Source of the DNA: Roseicitreum antarcticum
Lineage (GTDB): Bacteria > Pseudomonadota > Alphaproteobacteria > Rhodobacterales > Rhodobacteraceae
Direction: 5' to 3'
Length of the DNA stretch: 64,000 nt
Assembly: GCF_014681765.1 (NCBI RefSeq)
Contig: NZ_CP061498.1
Location: 682,001 to 746,000, forward strand
Part shown: piece after piece, positions 1-8,724 of the stretch
Layout: the number at the start of each line of letters is the position of its first letter
Numbering within the stretch: position 1 is the stretch's first letter
Notes under the pieces: generated by a model
The model's database searches: none
Told to the model about the DNA's origin: nothing
What the model saw: the letters and a program-made list of their open reading frames with translations, nothing else
Program-made: the position numbers and the translations under genes

Positions 1-81
1 GTCGATGAGCCATGCAATAAGCCGCTTGGCGGGCACATCGGCGTAGAATTCGGGTTGAAACTCGGGGTCGGGAAGGGTCAT
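1..81 (-). CDS. RDD family membrane protein, N-terminal fragment
   Basis: Only the first 27 codons lie in the window; the gene runs off the left edge. The start (MTLPDPEFQPEFYADVPAKR, then LIAWLID) reads like an RDD-family protein: a short cytoplasmic N-terminus with the basic VPAKR motif leading into the first membrane helix. RDD proteins are small multi-helix inner-membrane proteins of mostly unknown function. The ATG overlaps the stop codon of the upstream YbaK-type deacylase gene by 4 nt (ATGA), so the two are probably cotranscribed. The family call rests on the short N-terminal motif only. Confidence 0.55.
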   Translation of the reverse strand, partial: MTLPDPEFQPEFYADVPAKRLIAWLID

Positions 82-545
82 TGCGTGAAATCCGCCAGTG
101 TTGCGCCTGTCAGCGACATAAGCACGCGGGGGTCGCATGAAAAGATGTGACGTGGTGTGCCTGCCGCTGCCCAGACCGTCGGGAAGGCCAAAAGGCGCGG
201 ATCGGCCCAGACGGGCAGGGCGCTGAGGTGGCCGATGGGTGCCACGCCGCCGATGGCAAAGCCCGTGATCCGGCGCACGGCAGTCGCATCGGCCCGGCCC
301 AGCGTCTGGCCTGCAAGGGCGGTGGCGCGGGCGGCGCTGACCTGATTGCCGCCCGCCGTCAGGAAGAGGAACAGGCTGTCGCTGTTTTCCCCGGCAAAGA
401 GGATGGATTTTACGATCTGATCGAGGGCGCAGCCAGCGGCCCCGGCGGCCTCTGGGGCGGTGCGGGCCGCGCCGACCTCCATGATCGTGTCGGGCAGGGC
501 GGCGGCATGCAGGGCGGCGCGGACGCGCGACAGGCTTTTGCTCAT
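78..545 (-). CDS. YbaK/EbsC-type aminoacyl-tRNA deacylase
   Basis: A 155-residue protein of the YbaK/ProX editing family, which hydrolyses mischarged aminoacyl-tRNAs in trans. It shows the family pattern: an N-terminal helix, a conserved lysine in DQIVKSILF, the segment LTAGGNQV, and the central GFAIGGVAPIGH loop typical of the YbaK fold. The length matches stand-alone family members. I chose the ATG giving MSKSLSRVRAAL because the longer reading frame upstream is arginine/proline-rich noise lacking family similarity. It overlaps the next gene (RDD family) by 4 nt and is divergent from glnE, with about 260 nt between them. Substrate specificity (Cys-tRNAPro, Ala-tRNAPro or other) cannot be told from sequence alone. 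Confidence 0.85.
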   Translation of the reverse strand: MSKSLSRVRAALHAAALPDTIMEVGAARTAPEAAGAAGCALDQIVKSILFAGENSDSLFLFLTAGGNQVSAARATALAGQTLGRADATAVRRITGFAIGGVAPIGHLSALPVWADPRLLAFPTVWAAAGTPRHIFSCDPRVLMSLTGATLADFTQ

Positions 546-807
546 GCGGGGTTTTTCCGGTTGTTTGCGGGTGTTGGTGGTGGGGACCAGTCTTCGGCGA
601 TCTGACACGGGATTCCCAGCCCTTTTCGGGGTGTGGCGGATGCCGGGCCCGCGGTGCGTGCGCATTTGATGCGCGCGTCGGGGCCGCGATGCGCGGCATT
701 GCGCCGGGAATATCTGCGCGGTCAGCGCAGCGCCGCTGCGTGCCAGATCGCCCATGTGGCAGGCGGCCCCGTTGACCCCGCCCGCCCGCGCGCGCATGGT
801 GTGGGGC

Positions 808-3657
808 ATGACACACGCCCCAGTTCCCGCGCAAGAGTCGAGACCTTTCAAAGCCCGGCTGACCCGTGCGCCGCTTGCCTATGACGCGGGGGCGGGGGCG
901 GATGGCGTGGCATTGTTTGCGGACGCCGCGCCGGAGGTGGCCGAGGTCCTGCGCGGTGCCGCCGGGTGCAGCCCCTATCTGAAACACCTGATGGCGCGCG
1001 AGCAGGCGTGGCTGGCAGGCGCGCTGGACGGCGCCCCCGAGGCGGCATTGTCGGATGCCCTTGGCGCACTGGATGGTGTCGCGCTGCCCGATCTGGGCAG
1101 CGCGCTGCGGCAGGCGAAGCGGCGGGTCGCGGTGCTGGCCGCGCTGGCCGATCTGGGCGGGGTATGGGCGCTGGAAGATGTCACCGGCGCGCTTACCGCG
1201 CTGGCCGACCGCGCGGTGAACGACACCCTTGCCGCGCTGGTGGGCGATGAAATCCGGCGCGGCAAGCTGCCGGGCATGGGCCCCGACGATGCCGCCACCG
1301 GCGCGGGCATGTTCGTGCTGGCCATGGGCAAGATGGGCGCGCATGAACTGAACTATTCCTCGGATATCGACCTGATCTGCCTGTTCGATGAGACGCGCTA
1401 TGATGCGGACAGTTTTCACGATGCCCGCGCCGCCTTCGTGCGCGTGACGCGCAAGATGATGTCGCTGATCGCGGACATCACGTCGGAGGGCTATGTGTTC
1501 CGCAACGACATGCGGCTGCGCCCCGATCCCAGCGTCACGCCTGTGTGCCTGTCGACCGACGCCGCCGAGCGGTATTACGAAAGCATCGGCCGGACGTGGG
1601 AGCGCGCGGCCTTCATCAAGGCGCGGCCCTGTGGCGGGGACATCGCGGCGGGGTGGAAGTTCCTGCGCACCCTGACGCCGTTTGTCTGGCGCAAGCATCT
1701 GGATTTCGCCGCCATTCAAGATGCGCATGACATGCGGCTGCGCATCCGGGCGCACAAGGGGTATGGCGGCAAGCTGGTGCTGGACGGGCACAACATGAAG
1801 CTGGGACAGGGTGGCATCCGCGAGATCGAATTTTTCACCCAGACCCGGCAGCTGATCGCGGGCGGGCGCGACCCGGACCTGCGCGCGCGCGATACCGTCG
1901 GCGGGCTGCGCGCGCTGGCCGCGAAGGGCTGGTTGCCGGGCGATGTGGCACGCGATCTGGAGGGGCATTACACCTGTCATCGCGAGGTAGAGCACCGTTT
2001 GCAGATGGTGCAAGACGCCCAGACGCAATTGTTGCCCAACAGCCCCGACGGCTTTGACCGGCTGGCGCGGTTCATGGGGCAGGGCGATACCGACGCGTGG
2101 CAGCGCGATCTGAAGGCGCGCCTGACCCATGTGGCCGAGTTGACCGAGGGCTTCTTTGCCCCATCCGAGACCTGCGCGCGCCCGGCGCTGTCGGACAAGG
2201 CAGAGACGCTTGTGGCGGGGTGGCGGTCCTATCCGGCCCTGCGTTCGGACCGGGCGCGCGAGGTGTTCGCGCGGGTAGAACCCGAATTGTTGAGCCGGAT
2301 GCAGCGTGCGGCCAACCCTGATGAGGCGTTGGGCCAGTTTGACCGCTTCCTGTCGGGGCTGCCTGCGGGGGTGCAGGTGTTCTCGCTCTTCGAGGCGAAC
2401 CCGCAACTGATTGATCTGGTGGTGGATATTTGCGCCACGGCGCCCCGGTTGTCGGCCTATCTGTCGCGCAATGCGGGCGTGTTCGATGCGGTGATCGGCG
2501 GTGATTTCTTCGCTCCATGGCCGGATCGCGCGGCGCTGACGGCGGATCTGACCGCGCGGCTGTCGGGCATCACGGATTATGAGCGGCAGTTGGACGCCGC
2601 GCGCGTCTGGGCGCGCGAATGGCATTTCCGCGTCGGCGTGCACCATCTGCGCGGGCTGATCGACCCGTTCGAGGCCGGGCATCATTATGCCACGCTGGCC
2701 GATGCGGTGCTGGCGGGGCTGTGGCCCTGCGTGGTCGATGCCTTTGCCGCCAAGCACGGCGCGCCGCCGGGACGCGGCGCGGTGGTGCTGGGCATGGGCA
2801 GTCTGGGCGCGGGGCGGCTGAATGCGGCATCCGATCTGGACCTGATCGTGATTTATGATGCGGATGGGGTAGAGGCATCGGATGGCCGCCGCCCGCTGGA
2901 TGCCCGGCCCTATTACGCGCGCCTGACGCAGGCCTTTGTCACGGCGCTGACCGCCGCCACGGCCGAGGGGCGGCTATATGAGGTCGACATGCGGCTGCGG
3001 CCTTCGGGGCGGCAGGGGCCGGTCGCAACCTCGCTTCAGGCATTCGAGAGCTATCAGCGCGATGAGGCCTGGACATGGGAGCATCTGGCGTTGAGCCGCG
3101 CGCGCGCGGTGGCGGGCAACGCGCGGCTGGGGGCCGAGGTCGAGGATTTTCGCGTCGCGCTGCTGGCAGAGAAAGGACAGGGTGCCGATGTGCGCGCCGA
3201 CACCGCCGCAATGCGCGCGCGGCTGGCATCGGCAAAGCCGGGCGCGGGGCAATGGGATGTGAAGGACGGCGCAGGACGGCTGCAAGATATCGAGCTGACT
3301 GCCCAGCTCTGCGCGCTGATCGCCGGGTCGCCCGCCCGCCGGGTCGAGGCGCAGTTGCGCGCCGGTGCGCGCGCCGGGGTGATTGACGCGGGTGCCGAGG
3401 GCGATCTGGTGGGCGCCTACCGGCTGTGCTGGCGGCTGCAATGCGCCGGACGCTTGCTGACCGATCACTTGTCGCGGATGGATGACCTTGGCGCGGGCGG
3501 GCAAAGCCTTATCTTGCGCGAGACCGGGTTTGAATCGCTTGATGCGCTGTCGGCGGCTTTGGCGGCCAGTGCCGCGACTGCGGCGGCGCGGGTCGATGCG
3601 GTCATGAATGATACGCGCGGCCGATTGGACGTTGAAGAAAAGGAACATACGCCGTGA
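808..3657 (+). CDS. glnE: Bifunctional glutamine synthetase adenylyltransferase/deadenylylase
   Basis: About 949 residues, normal for GlnE. The enzyme adds or removes AMP on glutamine synthetase in response to PII and glutamine, so it sets nitrogen assimilation in the cytoplasm. Two nucleotidyltransferase domains are visible. The N-terminal (deadenylylation) one has GKMGAHELNYSSDIDL near residues 172-190, and the C-terminal (adenylylation) one has GMGSLGAGRLNAASDLDL near 660-677. Both keep the D-x-D metal ligands. The start is uncertain: ATGs lie at 754, 796 and 808. I prefer 808 (MTHAPVPAQE) because the upstream codons look non-coding, although no strong ribosome site is visible. A small gene follows with a 4-nt overlap. 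It complements the ntr genes at 44-51 kb. Confidence 0.93.
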   Translation: MTHAPVPAQESRPFKARLTRAPLAYDAGAGADGVALFADAAPEVAEVLRGAAGCSPYLKHLMAREQAWLAGALDGAPEAALSDALGALDGVALPDLGSALRQAKRRVAVLAALADLGGVWALEDVTGALTALADRAVNDTLAALVGDEIRRGKLPGMGPDDAATGAGMFVLAMGKMGAHELNYSSDIDLICLFDETRYDADSFHDARAAFVRVTRKMMSLIADITSEGYVFRNDMRLRPDPSVTPVCLSTDAAERYYESIGRTWERAAFIKARPCGGDIAAGWKFLRTLTPFVWRKHLDFAAIQDAHDMRLRIRAHKGYGGKLVLDGHNMKLGQGGIREIEFFTQTRQLIAGGRDPDLRARDTVGGLRALAAKGWLPGDVARDLEGHYTCHREVEHRLQMVQDAQTQLLPNSPDGFDRLARFMGQGDTDAWQRDLKARLTHVAELTEGFFAPSETCARPALSDKAETLVAGWRSYPALRSDRAREVFARVEPELLSRMQRAANPDEALGQFDRFLSGLPAGVQVFSLFEANPQLIDLVVDICATAPRLSAYLSRNAGVFDAVIGGDFFAPWPDRAALTADLTARLSGITDYERQLDAARVWAREWHFRVGVHHLRGLIDPFEAGHHYATLADAVLAGLWPCVVDAFAAKHGAPPGRGAVVLGMGSLGAGRLNAASDLDLIVIYDADGVEASDGRRPLDARPYYARLTQAFVTALTAATAEGRLYEVDMRLRPSGRQGPVATSLQAFESYQRDEAWTWEHLALSRARAVAGNARLGAEVEDFRVALLAEKGQGADVRADTAAMRARLASAKPGAGQWDVKDGAGRLQDIELTAQLCALIAGSPARRVEAQLRAGARAGVIDAGAEGDLVGAYRLCWRLQCAGRLLTDHLSRMDDLGAGGQSLILRETGFESLDALSAALAASAATAAARVDAVMNDTRGRLDVEEKEHTP

Positions 3658-3956
3658 ATGACGCACCTGACGGGCAAAGGCCCGCCGACCCCGCCAGCGC
3701 CGACCCAAAGGGGCTGATCCGCGAAAGTTATGCCATCGACGCGATCAGCGCGGCGCAATGCCGGTCGATCCTGGTCGACTGGGCGCTGAGCCTGCCCGAG
3801 GGGGTGACGCAATCGGCGGGGTTGCAGCAGATGCTGGCGGTCTATGGCGACGCGCATCCGGACCATCCGATGACCGCGCTGCTGCGCGAAGGGCTGCATG
3901 CCCCGCTGACATCGCCCGGGCGGCGCGGCGGGCGCGCGGGGCGCTTCAGCGCCTGA
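3654..3956 (+). CDS. Hypothetical protein translationally coupled to glnE
   Basis: A 100-residue soluble protein that I do not recognise. Its GTG start overlaps the glnE stop (GTGA), a strong sign of translational coupling. The middle (about residues 22-80) looks like a folded helical unit with segments such as AISAAQCRSILVDWAL and LREGL. The two ends are Pro/Gly/Arg-rich and probably disordered. No signal peptide, membrane helix or metal motif is visible. Being tied to glnE it may act in nitrogen control or simply share its transcript; no function is assigned. Confidence 0.7.
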   Translation: MNDAPDGQRPADPASADPKGLIRESYAIDAISAAQCRSILVDWALSLPEGVTQSAGLQQMLAVYGDAHPDHPMTALLREGLHAPLTSPGRRGGRAGRFSA

Positions 3957-4107
3957 CAGGGCTTTGACTGCGCTGCCCCATAAGGCCGCGACCATGGTGC
4001 GGGATTGACCCCATTGTGACCCCCGCACCGCCCGTCAGGGCTTGCACCGCGCGGCGGTTCAGGGCAAAGCCGGATCTCAGGCGCGAAGATATGAGAAGGA
4101 CAGGCAA

Positions 4108-4758
4108 ATGGCGGACAAGCACCCACAGCCGCGCAAGGTTCCGGTAGCGAAAGTTGTAGGAAAACCCGTCCCGGCGGGCCTGAAGCTGGGGCTGGAACTG
4201 GGGCCGGTGCTGGCGTTCTTTGTCGCCTATATCTGGCTGCGCGACCGGACTTTCATGATCGGCGGCACGGAATACGAGGCCTTCATCCTGATTACCGCCG
4301 CTTTCGTGCCCGTGATGGTCATCTGTTCGGGTATCTTGTGGAAGCTTTCGGGCCACCTGAGCCGGATGCAGGTGGTCACGCTGGTGCTGGTTGTGGTGTT
4401 CGGCGGGCTGACAGTCTGGCTGAACGACGACCGTTTCTTCAAGATGAAACCCACGATCATCTATGCGCTGTTTGCCGGCGTGCTGGGCGTGGGGCTGTTG
4501 CGCGGGCAAAGCTGGCTGCAATATGTGATGGACGGCATGATGCCGCTGCAACACGCAGGTTGGATGTTGCTGACCAAGCGCCTTGCAATGTTCTTTGCCG
4601 TGCTGGCCGTCGCGAATGAAGTGATATGGCGCACGATGTCCACCGACGCCTGGGTGAATTTCAAGACCTTCGTGCTGCCGCTGGCGTTGTTTGGCTTCTT
4701 CATTCTGCAATCGAAACTGTTCGAGCGCTATAGCAGCGCGCCGAAGGACGAGACGTAA
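4108..4758 (+). CDS. Intracellular septation protein A family (YciB/IspZ)
   Basis: A 216-residue integral inner-membrane protein of the YciB/IspA septation family, with about five hydrophobic helices between residues 25 and 205. Family features include GLKLGLELGPVLAFF at the first helix, a central NDDRFFKMKPTIIYALFA segment and WRTMSTDAWVNFKTFVLP towards the end. YciB proteins are linked to cell-envelope and division functions. The start at MADKHPQPRK is preceded by AAGGACAGG at a proper distance; the longer frame starting at 4042 lacks this support. It stands about 150 nt after the glnE unit and converges on the deacetylase-like gene. Confidence 0.88.
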   Translation: MADKHPQPRKVPVAKVVGKPVPAGLKLGLELGPVLAFFVAYIWLRDRTFMIGGTEYEAFILITAAFVPVMVICSGILWKLSGHLSRMQVVTLVLVVVFGGLTVWLNDDRFFKMKPTIIYALFAGVLGVGLLRGQSWLQYVMDGMMPLQHAGWMLLTKRLAMFFAVLAVANEVIWRTMSTDAWVNFKTFVLPLALFGFFILQSKLFERYSSAPKDET

Positions 4759-4830
4759 GCGCCACCTTGCTGGGTCTGACGGGATGTGGGGCGCTGGTTG
4801 CCCGCGCGCCCTGTTGTGTGCGCGTCCCTC

Positions 4831-5862
4831 TCAGATTGCTGCGTCGAAGCCCTCCAGCACGCCCACAGCATTCACCCCGATCTCGGCCACGGCATAACCG
4901 CCCTCCATCACGAACAGCGTGGGCAGGCCAAGCGCGGCAATGCGCGCGCCGATCTGCGGGAAATGCGCCGATGTCAGGCGGAACTGGCTGATCGGGTCGC
5001 CGATGAAGGTATCGGTCCCAAGCGAGATGACCAGCGCCGTGGGGCCGAAATCTGCCACTGCGGTGCACGCGCTGTCCAGCGCGGCGTGCCATGCGGGCCA
5101 TTCGGTGCCCAGCGGCAGCGGCAGGTTGAGGTTGGCCCCCACGCCGTCGCCCGCGCCGCGTTCATCCGCATGGCCCAGGAAATACGGGAATTCGTGGCGC
5201 GGGTCGGCATGGATATTGACCACCAGCACATCGCGCTGGTCGTAGAAGATTTCTTGCGTGCCGTTGCCGTGATGGTAATCCACATCCAGCACCGCGACCC
5301 GTGCATGGCCCGCATCGCGCAGCGCCTGCGCGGCCACCGCGGCATTGTTGATGAAGCAATACCCCCCTGCAAAGGCACGGCCCGCATGGTGCCCGGGCGG
5401 ACGGCAGAGCGCGAAGGCCGCGCGGTCGCGGGCCAGCAGCGCGGCCCCGGTCAGCGCCACGTCATGGCTGGATTTCACCGCATCCCATGTCCCTGCGACA
5501 AAGGGCGCGCCGCCGTCAAAGCTGTAATGACCCAAAAGCCCCTCGATGTCGGCGGGCGGCACATCGGACCGCAGCCCGGGGCGCGGCCAGATGAAGGGCA
5601 GGGCGGGGCCTGTGTTGCCGCGCGCGAGCCACTGGTCATAGGCGGTTTCCAGGAAGGACAGATAGGCGGCGTCATGCACCTTGCGCGCAATGTCGAGGCT
5701 GTGGGTTTCCGGCGGCAGTACCGGCCCCAGCGCGACCTCGGCCAGCCGGGCGCGAATGAACTCGGCGCGTTCGGGTTTCTCGAACGCGGGCACGATGGCG
5801 CCCGAGACAAGCTCATACTGGCCGGACTGGCCGTGGTGGCGGGGGGAATATACGCTTTTCAT
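4831..5862 (-). CDS. Histone deacetylase-like (class II) zinc amidohydrolase
   Basis: A 343-residue member of the arginase/deacetylase superfamily. Bacterial relatives remove acetyl groups from polyamines or proteins. The active site is complete: the tandem His of PPGHHAG (about residues 158-159), zinc ligands Asp195 and His197 in DVDYHHGNGT, and Asp284 in SLGTDTF. The start MKSVYSPRHHGQ fits the family; 12 extra upstream codons in frame look non-coding. The EFPYF and FVMEGGY segments near the end also match. The natural substrate is unknown. Acetylpolyamine amidohydrolase is one candidate. It is monocistronic as far as can be seen. Confidence 0.88.
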   Translation of the reverse strand: MKSVYSPRHHGQSGQYELVSGAIVPAFEKPERAEFIRARLAEVALGPVLPPETHSLDIARKVHDAAYLSFLETAYDQWLARGNTGPALPFIWPRPGLRSDVPPADIEGLLGHYSFDGGAPFVAGTWDAVKSSHDVALTGAALLARDRAAFALCRPPGHHAGRAFAGGYCFINNAAVAAQALRDAGHARVAVLDVDYHHGNGTQEIFYDQRDVLVVNIHADPRHEFPYFLGHADERGAGDGVGANLNLPLPLGTEWPAWHAALDSACTAVADFGPTALVISLGTDTFIGDPISQFRLTSAHFPQIGARIAALGLPTLFVMEGGYAVAEIGVNAVGVLEGFDAAI

Positions 5863-5949
5863 GGGGCGGAAGCTATGCGGGTGCGGGGGCCGGATCAAGG
5901 GGATTCAGGCGGGGCTTTGAACGCCCGGAACGGGCGTGCCCCGACCCTT

Positions 5950-6894
5950 TCAAACCTTGCCGCCGAAGATCAGCGTCAGATGCGCAGCATTGGTTCGGGC
6001 AGTTGGGGCGACAGCGGCGCTTTTTGCCGTATCAACGATCAAATCTGCGGGGATGAATGTGCGGTCATGGGCCCCCGTGCCTGCCATGGGCGCCGGGCGC
6101 ACCAGTTGCGGGCGTGGGGTTGCGGGCTGCGCATTCAACGCGGCGCGCGGGGCCTCTGACGGCACTGACGCCAGCCCGGTGGGGGTATCCGCCGGGCGAT
6201 GCGTGCCGCCTGCGACGATGCGGGTCGAGGCGAGGCCGAGTTTGCGCGGGAAAGCCCCCGGCGTCCCGTTCACGCCGATCACGCCAAGGATCTGGGTGAC
6301 CGCGCCATCGGCGGCGCGCAGCGGCATCAGCGCCATGACGGCGGTCAGCCGGGGCTGGCCGGGCAGCGGCTCTGACTGAAGCGGCAACAAGACGCGCGCG
6401 CCGGAGGCGACCTGCGCGAAGGCGTCGCGCAGCTCCTGCCGGGCCGGTTGGGCAAACAGCGCGCAAAGCGCCATGCCGCGCGGGTCCAGCCCCATCAGAT
6501 CGCTGATCCCCGCACCCACGATGCGCAACCGCGCCACCCGGGGCGTGGTCAGCGCGGCGATGAACACCTGCCCCAGATGCGCGCCGATTTCCTTCGGATC
6601 GACGGCAGCACGCGCGGGGATCCCGCCCTCGGCGCCCAGGCGCAGGCGGCCCCAATAGGCCATGACATCGCCAATCACCGGGGGGACCTGCACGCCCGCC
6701 GAGGGCAGGGTGATGAGGTTGGAGGGCGCGCTGGCAGGGCCCGGAACCCGGCCCGACAGGGCCTCAGGCGCGCCATCCGCAACGGCTGTCACGCGGCGGG
6801 CGTCCGGCAGGCCCTGCCCGCCACGGACTTCGCCCGGACGTGACTTTTGCGCCGCATCGGACCGGCTGTCGATTGGAAACACTGTATCTGCCAT
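5950..6894 (-). CDS. PAS_5 domain-containing protein
   Basis: About 314 residues. The central 70-185 region fits the alphaproteobacterial PAS_5 (DUF1457) family: AYWGRLRLG, then [20 protein letters not shown], then [14 protein letters not shown] and GMALCALF. Proteins of this family are single PAS-like sensory modules without an attached output domain. The C-terminal 120 residues are Ala/Pro/Thr-rich and probably disordered. The ATG at 6894 is preferred over a GTG three codons upstream. The gene diverges from gmk, with about 290 nt of AT-richer DNA between them. Ligand and partner are unknown. Confidence 0.75.
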   Translation of the reverse strand: MADTVFPIDSRSDAAQKSRPGEVRGGQGLPDARRVTAVADGAPEALSGRVPGPASAPSNLITLPSAGVQVPPVIGDVMAYWGRLRLGAEGGIPARAAVDPKEIGAHLGQVFIAALTTPRVARLRIVGAGISDLMGLDPRGMALCALFAQPARQELRDAFAQVASGARVLLPLQSEPLPGQPRLTAVMALMPLRAADGAVTQILGVIGVNGTPGAFPRKLGLASTRIVAGGTHRPADTPTGLASVPSEAPRAALNAQPATPRPQLVRPAPMAGTGAHDRTFIPADLIVDTAKSAAVAPTARTNAAHLTLIFGGKV

Positions 6895-7026
6895 CGGAGT
6901 CACCCATCAGGTTGCCCACGCCCATCGTGATGCCAAGGCCTGCCCCCAATGAGGACGCTTGTGGCGGGATCGCGGATGCGGCGTTAAGGTCTGTTCAGTT
7001 ATCTTACCCAAATATGAATATAGCCG

Positions 7027-7063
7027 CATTTGAGATCTTTTTGGACCAAATTGTAATCAAATG
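7027..7063. promoter_or_regulatory. Inverted repeat CATTTGA-N23-TCAAATG in the PAS_5/gmk divergent region
   Basis: Two perfect 7-bp arms (7027-7033 and 7057-7063) flank a smaller palindrome TTTGG-A-CCAAA. The surrounding 60 nt is much more AT-rich than its neighbourhood and lies between divergent genes, so it probably holds promoter or operator elements. No regulator is assigned. Confidence 0.35.
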
Positions 7064-7187
7064 GTTAAGGACCCGCGTGGCGCAGCCTGTGGCGGTTGCG
7101 GCCGCCATCCCCCGTCGCGGGCTTGACCTTGCGGGCGCAATCGGGGATGCCCGGCAAAGTCTTGCCCCAACCCCCGGAGTTTCCCCG

Positions 7188-7826
7188 ATGCAGCGACGCG
7201 GCCTGTTGATCATCCTGTCTTCCCCCTCTGGCGCGGGAAAATCGACGCTGGCGCAGCGGTTGCGGGCCTGGGACGATACGCTTGGCTTCTCGGTCTCTGC
7301 CACGACACGCGCGCCGCGCGCGGGCGAGGTCGACGGGCGCGAATATCACTTCGTCAGCCGCGCCGAATTCGAAAAGATGGTGGCGGCGGGAGAGATGCTG
7401 GAACATGCCGAGGTCTTTGGGAACCTCTACGGCTCACCCATCGGGCCGATCCGGGCGGCGGTGGATGGCGGGCGCGACACGCTGTTCGACATCGACTGGC
7501 AAGGCGGCCAGCAGGTCCGGAATTCGACCCTCGGGCGCGATGTGGTGTCGGTTTTCGTGCTGCCGCCGTCCATCGCCGCACTGGAATCGCGGCTGCGGGG
7601 CAGGGGGCAGGACAGTGACGTGGTGATCGGCGACCGTATGGCGAAATCGCGCGATGAGATCAGCCATTGGGCGGAATATGATTACGTGCTGGTCAATGAC
7701 GATCTGGACACGACCGAGGCGGCGCTGCGTGGTATCATCTGTGCCGAACGGTTGCGGCGCGAACGTGTGCCGGGGCTGAACGAATTCGTGCGCGGGTTGA
7801 ACCATGAGTTCGACGGCCGCGCCTGA
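7188..7826 (+). CDS. gmk: Guanylate kinase
   Basis: A 212-residue cytoplasmic enzyme that phosphorylates GMP to GDP. The P-loop [10 protein letters not shown] (Lys18) is near the start. The GMP-binding segments [17 protein letters not shown] and [11 protein letters not shown] follow, then [13 protein letters not shown], the IDWQGGQQV strand and the lid region (RLRGRGQD). The ATG at 7188 has a GGAG ribosome site about 8 nt upstream and gives the canonical length; a longer open frame to 6840 is spurious. It is followed 19 nt later by the carbonic-anhydrase-like gene in the same direction. Confidence 0.95.
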   Translation: MQRRGLLIILSSPSGAGKSTLAQRLRAWDDTLGFSVSATTRAPRAGEVDGREYHFVSRAEFEKMVAAGEMLEHAEVFGNLYGSPIGPIRAAVDGGRDTLFDIDWQGGQQVRNSTLGRDVVSVFVLPPSIAALESRLRGRGQDSDVVIGDRMAKSRDEISHWAEYDYVLVNDDLDTTEAALRGIICAERLRRERVPGLNEFVRGLNHEFDGRA

Positions 7827-7845
7827 TGGATGGGTGGAGGTGACG

Positions 7846-8373
7846 ATGATCTATACGCTTGATGGGCAGACGCCCGAATTTCCCGAGGATGGCGATTACT
7901 GGATCGCACCCGATGCCAACCTGATCGGCCGGGTTGTGATCCACAGTGGTGCATCGGTCTGGTTCGGCGCGACGCTGCGCGGCGATAACGAGGCGATCAC
8001 CGTGGGCCCGGGCAGCAATGTGCAGGAACTGGGCGTGCTGCACACCGACATGGGCTATCCGCTGGATATCGGGCGCGACTGTACCATCGGCCATCGCGCG
8101 ATCTTGCACGGCTGCACGATCGGCGACGAGACGCTGATCGGCATGGGCGCCGTGGTGCTGAACGGCGCGCGCATCGGGCGCAACTGCCTGATCGGCGCTG
8201 GCGCGTTGATTACCGAGGGCAAGGAAATCCCTGATGGCGCGCTGGTCATGGGATCGCCGGGCCGTGTGGTGCGCGCGCTGGACGCAACGGCGATTGACGG
8301 GTTACGGGCCTCGGCGCGCGGGTATCAGGAGAACATGCGCCGCTTCCGCCTGGGCCTGCGGGCGCCGGAATAA
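7846..8373 (+). CDS. Gamma-carbonic anhydrase-like hexapeptide-repeat protein
   Basis: A 175-residue left-handed beta-helix protein of the gamma-carbonic anhydrase/PaaY/YrdA group. Hexapeptide repeats are obvious (for example [34 protein letters not shown]). The metal-ligand histidines expected in this family sit in [15 protein letters not shown]. Such trimers are either zinc carbonic anhydrases or CoA thioester-related hydrolases, and sequence alone cannot decide. The start [12 protein letters not shown] is preceded by GGAGG at 7836-7840. Probably cotranscribed with gmk. Confidence 0.88.
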   Translation: MIYTLDGQTPEFPEDGDYWIAPDANLIGRVVIHSGASVWFGATLRGDNEAITVGPGSNVQELGVLHTDMGYPLDIGRDCTIGHRAILHGCTIGDETLIGMGAVVLNGARIGRNCLIGAGALITEGKEIPDGALVMGSPGRVVRALDATAIDGLRASARGYQENMRRFRLGLRAPE

Positions 8374-8438
8374 GGGTTTCGGGGTGTTTGCGGTGCATTT
8401 TCACCGGAAACCGCCTTCAGTGGTCAGCACTTATTTAA

Positions 8439-8454
8439 CATAATACTGATTATG
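8439..8454. promoter_or_regulatory. Perfect inverted repeat CATAAT-ACTG-ATTATG
   Basis: A 6-bp perfect dyad with a 4-nt spacer in an AT-rich patch of the 350-nt gene-free region before the SulP gene. It lies about 70 nt upstream of the sulfide-type operator and could be a second regulator site. The rest of 8374-8520 shows no gene. Confidence 0.35.
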
Positions 8455-8520
8455 GGTATTTGGGATGTGAGAATGCAGCGGCTGTGCCCGGCTTGCACAA
8501 ACCCCTTCGCATATATTACA

Positions 8521-8540
8521 TATTCAATACTTGAAATGTG
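8521..8540. promoter_or_regulatory. Operator-like element upstream of SulP gene (copy A)
   Basis: TATTCAATACTTGAAATGTG holds an imperfect dyad ATTCAA-TAC-TTGAAAT. It matches 17 of 20 bases with the element at 23011-23030 in front of the persulfide dioxygenase gene. Its right half forms the -35 box of the predicted promoter. Sulfide/persulfide-responsive ArsR-type repressors (BigR, SqrR) are known to bind ATTC...GAAT-like dyads, so such a repressor is the likely reader. Its gene is not in this window. Confidence 0.6.
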
Positions 8541-8558
8541 TTTGCGCCCCGGTTAGAT
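8531..8558 (+). promoter_or_regulatory. Predicted promoter of SulP gene
   Basis: TTGAAA (8531-8536) and TTAGAT (8553-8558) are separated by 16 nt. This is the same geometry as the promoter at 23021-23048. It predicts a start near 8565 and a leader of about 160 nt before the SulP start codon. Confidence 0.5.
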
Positions 8559-8724
8559 GCAGGTCAGTTGCGGCTGTGCCCCCATGACGCCCGTGCTGGC
8601 GGCATGAAACTGCGACAGATCACACAGTTACAGCGTTTCGTTCATAAGACGGAAACCTGTGGCGCATCATATGGGAGACGCGCGATGGACGCGGCGCACC
8701 GAAATTCTGAACCGAGGGCCTGTC

